Shown: positions 4,817 through 6,604 of the stretch, one piece after another
Position numbering within the stretch: the first letter of the stretch is position 1
Layout of the letters: every line of letters starts with the position of its first letter
DNA from: Thermoleophilia bacterium
GTDB taxonomy: Bacteria > Actinomycetota > Thermoleophilia > Gaiellales > Gaiellaceae
Direction: 5' to 3'
Length of the DNA: 6,604 nt
NCBI GenBank assembly: GCA_029858755.1
Contig: JAOUEK010000114.1
Coordinates: 1 to 6,604, forward strand
Position numbers and translations under genes: made by a program
The notes under the pieces: model-generated
What the model was told of the DNA's origin: nothing
The model's input: only the letters and a program-made list of their open reading frames with translations
The model's database searches: none

Positions 4817-5100
4817 CGCGCTCCGCCGCCCGCCCGCCCGAGCTCGCGCTTCACGAGCGCGAGCAGGGACCCGATCAGCTCGTCCAGGCCCTCGGGGGTC
4901 AACGGCCCCCGATTCACCGCGGCGAGTCCCTCTCGCAACCGCCGTTCGCGGCCCGGGTCGACGCGATCGACGCCGATCCGCGCCTTGACCTGCCACAGCT
5001 CCTGCACCAACGCCAGCCGGGTGTTGACGGCCTCGACGATCGCCGCATCCACCTCGTCGATGCGGCGGCGCAGCTCCTCGACCTCGCCGTGGTCGTTCAT
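4813..5100 (-). CDS. Chorismate mutase, AroQ class, stand-alone
   Basis: This 95-aa all-helical protein is predicted to convert chorismate to prephenate, the branch to phenylalanine and tyrosine. Its register follows the E. coli P-protein mutase domain: Arg11 (LRRRIDEVD), Arg28 (NTRLALV), Lys39 (QVKARIG), Asp48, Arg51 and Glu52 (VDPGRERRL) fall at the same numbers as the known catalytic residues. The last helix differs: in a simple alignment the positions of Ser84 and Gln88 hold Val83 and Leu87, with Lys84 and Glu86 nearby. It has no fused prephenate dehydratase, dehydrogenase or DAHP synthase domain and no signal peptide. ATG 5100 overlaps the stop of the upstream protease gene as ATGA, implying translational coupling. 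Its TAG stop overlaps the BFN stop on the other strand. A weakly active or regulatory chorismate-mutase-like protein is the alternative. Confidence 0.85.
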   Translation of the reverse strand: MNDHGEVEELRRRIDEVDAAIVEAVNTRLALVQELWQVKARIGVDRVDPGRERRLREGLAAVNRGPLTPEGLDELIGSLLALVKRELGRAGGGAR

Positions 5101-5843
5101 CCGCCGTTGTGCGCGATCGTGACCGCGGCCAGCAACGCCACCCCGTTGAAGACGGCGTGCAGCGCGATCGAGGGGAAGACGCTCTCGGTTCGCTGGCGCA
5201 CCACCGCCAGCACGAGGCCGAAGGCGGTCAGCACCGGCAGCGCCACGATCAGCCCGTGGGCCATCCCGAACGCGATCGCGGTGACGACGATCGCGGCCGT
5301 TGACCCCCAGGCCGACCGGACCGCCGCGAAGCCGACCCCTCGGTAGGCGAGCTCCTCGACGACCGGCGCCACGGTGACGACGACGAGGAAGTTGGCGACG
5401 AACGGCCACGCGCGGTTCGGGTCCCAGGCGTCCGGCACGAGCCCCTGCTCTTCCCCCGCCTTGAGGAAGAGGTTGAGGACGAACCCGACCACGAGGATCG
5501 TCACGTAGCCGGCGGCCACGAGCCCCGCGGCGCGTGGCCACGAGCGCGGCCGCTGCCATCCCAGCACGACTCGCGGCAGCCCGCGCGCGAGCAGCAGCAC
5601 GACGCCCAGGATGATCGCGTACTGGACGATCGCGCCGATCGCGCTCGACCACCGGTAGAGGAGGTCGGTCGGCGGGTCGCCCGCCTCGCTCAGGTTCACC
5701 GCGTAGCTGAGCGCCGCGAGCACGCCGACGAGCGTGAACCAGCCGAGCAGACGGCGACGCGGGACGTCACCAGGCCCAGGGGCCGCAGTCAGCGCGCCGT
5801 CGGCGGCCGTCGCGTCGCCGGACACGACGCCGTCGCCGCTCAC
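5097..5843 (-). CDS. CPBP family intramembrane glutamic protease (CAAX/Abi type)
   Basis: This 248-aa integral membrane protein has the three CPBP (PF02517-type) motifs: EELAYR with Glu163, Glu164 and Arg168; FGMAH with Phe192 and His196; and HAVFN with His229 and Asn233. These are the proposed catalytic and metal/water-binding residues, so the protein should be an active membrane-embedded protease of the Rce1/Abi superfamily. Substrates of bacterial members are mostly unknown. A hydrophilic, Ala/Gly-rich cytoplasmic stretch (1-30) precedes hydrophobic segments at about 33-49, 66-86, 105-125, 146-162, 180-196, 201-215 and 228-244. The GTG start at 5843 has AGAGGG 5 nt upstream (5849-5854 on this strand). 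Its stop overlaps the chorismate mutase start as ATGA, and the gene begins 10 nt after the mannosyltransferase stop, so the three are probably one operon. Confidence 0.9.
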   Translation of the reverse strand: MSGDGVVSGDATAADGALTAAPGPGDVPRRRLLGWFTLVGVLAALSYAVNLSEAGDPPTDLLYRWSSAIGAIVQYAIILGVVLLLARGLPRVVLGWQRPRSWPRAAGLVAAGYVTILVVGFVLNLFLKAGEEQGLVPDAWDPNRAWPFVANFLVVVTVAPVVEELAYRGVGFAAVRSAWGSTAAIVVTAIAFGMAHGLIVALPVLTAFGLVLAVVRQRTESVFPSIALHAVFNGVALLAAVTIAHNGG

Positions 5844-5853
5844 GCGAGCCCTC

Positions 5854-6604
5854 TCATGCCACCCAGTACCACAACGACCATCGAACCACGTTGACCACGA
5901 GCAACGCGGCGAGAACCGCGGTCACGCCGACCGACACCGGCCGTGACGCGCGGATCGTGCCGGCCGCGAGGAAGCAGGGGAACGCGACGAGGCAGAGGCG
6001 CGGGAAGGAGACCAGGCCGCCCAGCCGGTCGGAGGGGAACGACATCGGGATCGCGAGCGCCGCCAGCGCATACGCGCCGTAGGCGGCGCCGAGCCGCCGC
6101 CAGGCCAGCATCGCGAGCGGCACCATGGCCGCCGCGAACGCGAGCGCCACGAGGTCGCGATCGACGAGCGACGCGTCTCGGGCGGCAGCAGCGAGCCCCC
6201 CGAGCGGTCCCAGCGAGCTCGGCTCGCGCTCCCACACCGCAGCCTGCGCGTCGAGGAACGCGAGCGGGCGGCCGATCCAGGCGCCGAGCAGCACCGGGTA
6301 GCAGGCGAACAGGGCGAGGGGCACCGAGAGCGTGGCGAGGCCCCGCGGCCCGCGGCGGCGCCAGGCGAAGATCGCGAGCGCCGGGAGGAGCGCCGCCCCC
6401 TGTGCCCGCGCGAGCATCGCCAGGCCGGTCACCACCGCAGCCCAGCCGATCCTCCCGCGCTCCGCCAGGAGGAAGGCCGTCAGCGCGAGCGCGAGGAAGA
6501 GCGCCTCCGAGTAGACGGCACCGAGGAAGAGCGACGTCGGGAAGACGGCGAGCAGCACCACCGCGCGGAGCGCCGCCTCGCGGCCGACCACCCTTTCGCC
6601 GAGC
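5854..6604 (-). CDS. PIG-V-like membrane mannosyltransferase (5' end outside window)
   Basis: This is the C-terminal 249 residues of a polytopic membrane protein; the frame remains open to the window edge. The segment LLAVFPTSLFLGAVYSEALF (about residues 17-36 of the fragment) is typical of bacterial mannosyltransferase proteins related to eukaryotic PIG-V (GPI mannosyltransferase II), where it forms the conserved Phe-Pro ... Tyr-Ser-Glu motif. At least six further hydrophobic helices follow, and the chain ends in WSLWYWVA. Such proteins are thought to be GT-C-type enzymes using a polyprenyl-phosphate sugar outside the membrane. The N-terminal part, where the catalytic acidic residue would be expected, is not in the window. 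The GTG at 6589-6591 is internal rather than the true start, because the motif order requires more N-terminal sequence. The specific sugar and acceptor cannot be inferred. Confidence 0.7.
   Translation of the reverse strand, partial: LGERVVGREAALRAVVLLAVFPTSLFLGAVYSEALFLALALTAFLLAERGRIGWAAVVTGLAMLARAQGAALLPALAIFAWRRRGPRGLATLSVPLALFACYPVLLGAWIGRPLAFLDAQAAVWEREPSSLGPLGGLAAAARDASLVDRDLVALAFAAAMVPLAMLAWRRLGAAYGAYALAALAIPMSFPSDRLGGLVSFPRLCLVAFPCFLAAGTIRASRPVSVGVTAVLAALLVVNVVRWSLWYWVA

Noticed and set aside
4749..4988. 79-codon + strand frame (MSSGRRTRTRRKKRKKKEK...) after the BFN gene
   Set aside because: It is the +1-type reading of the BFN acidic tail followed by antisense of the chorismate mutase; its basic run comes from the GAA/GAG tract.
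3888..4996. Minus-strand frames across the tRNA and repeats, including one ending ILDSNQGPPPYQSGALTN
   Set aside because: The DSNQGPPPYQSGALT-type ending is the well-known false translation of the antisense strand of tRNA-Ile, and the rest is translation of the DNA repeats or antisense to the BFN gene.
1..6604. A new multi-gene defence, biosynthetic or mobile system
   Set aside because: Every substantial gene belongs to a known family in ordinary chromosomal context; only the repeat-bearing intergenic region is unexplained.

Overview
This is a high-GC window with dense, co-oriented genes, 1-4 bp gene overlaps and GTG/TTG starts. Gene order and protein style suggest an actinobacterial genome. 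Thermoleophilia (Gaiellales/Solirubrobacterales type) is my guess, from overall impression only. Positions 1-3818 carry the classic origin-proximal block yidC-jag-rsmG-parA-parB, all on the + strand and probably one transcription unit. The tail of an upstream ORF, probably yidD, overlaps the yidC start. The block links membrane-protein insertion (YidC), an RNA-binding KH/R3H protein (Jag/KhpB), 16S rRNA G527 methylation (RsmG) and chromosome segregation (ParA/ParB), and it places the window close to oriC.

After parB comes a tRNA-Ile(GAU) gene (3877-3950) with a TACACT -10-like box in front and a perfect 14-bp hairpin 12 nt behind, probably its terminator. About 300 bp without a protein gene follow. 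They hold a small direct-repeat array: two identical 69-bp copies 101 bp apart, an internal 20-bp tandem duplication, and a possible decayed third copy. This is the least explained part of the window.

Next, on the + strand, is a bifunctional-nuclease (BFN/DUF151) family gene with a Glu-rich tail written in atypical GAA codons. It converges with a minus-strand gene so tightly that the two stop codons share the sequence CTAG. The minus-strand unit, read from right to left, is a PIG-V-like membrane mannosyltransferase (5' end outside the window), a CPBP-family membrane protease, and a short AroQ-type chorismate mutase. The last two overlap by ATGA.

I see no prophage, insertion sequence, CRISPR array or defence gene, and I do not think the window holds a new multi-gene system. 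The points worth a second look are the repeat array beside the tRNA, a possible near-leaderless start for the BFN gene, the terminator-free convergent junction, and departures from family consensus in RsmG and the chorismate mutase.
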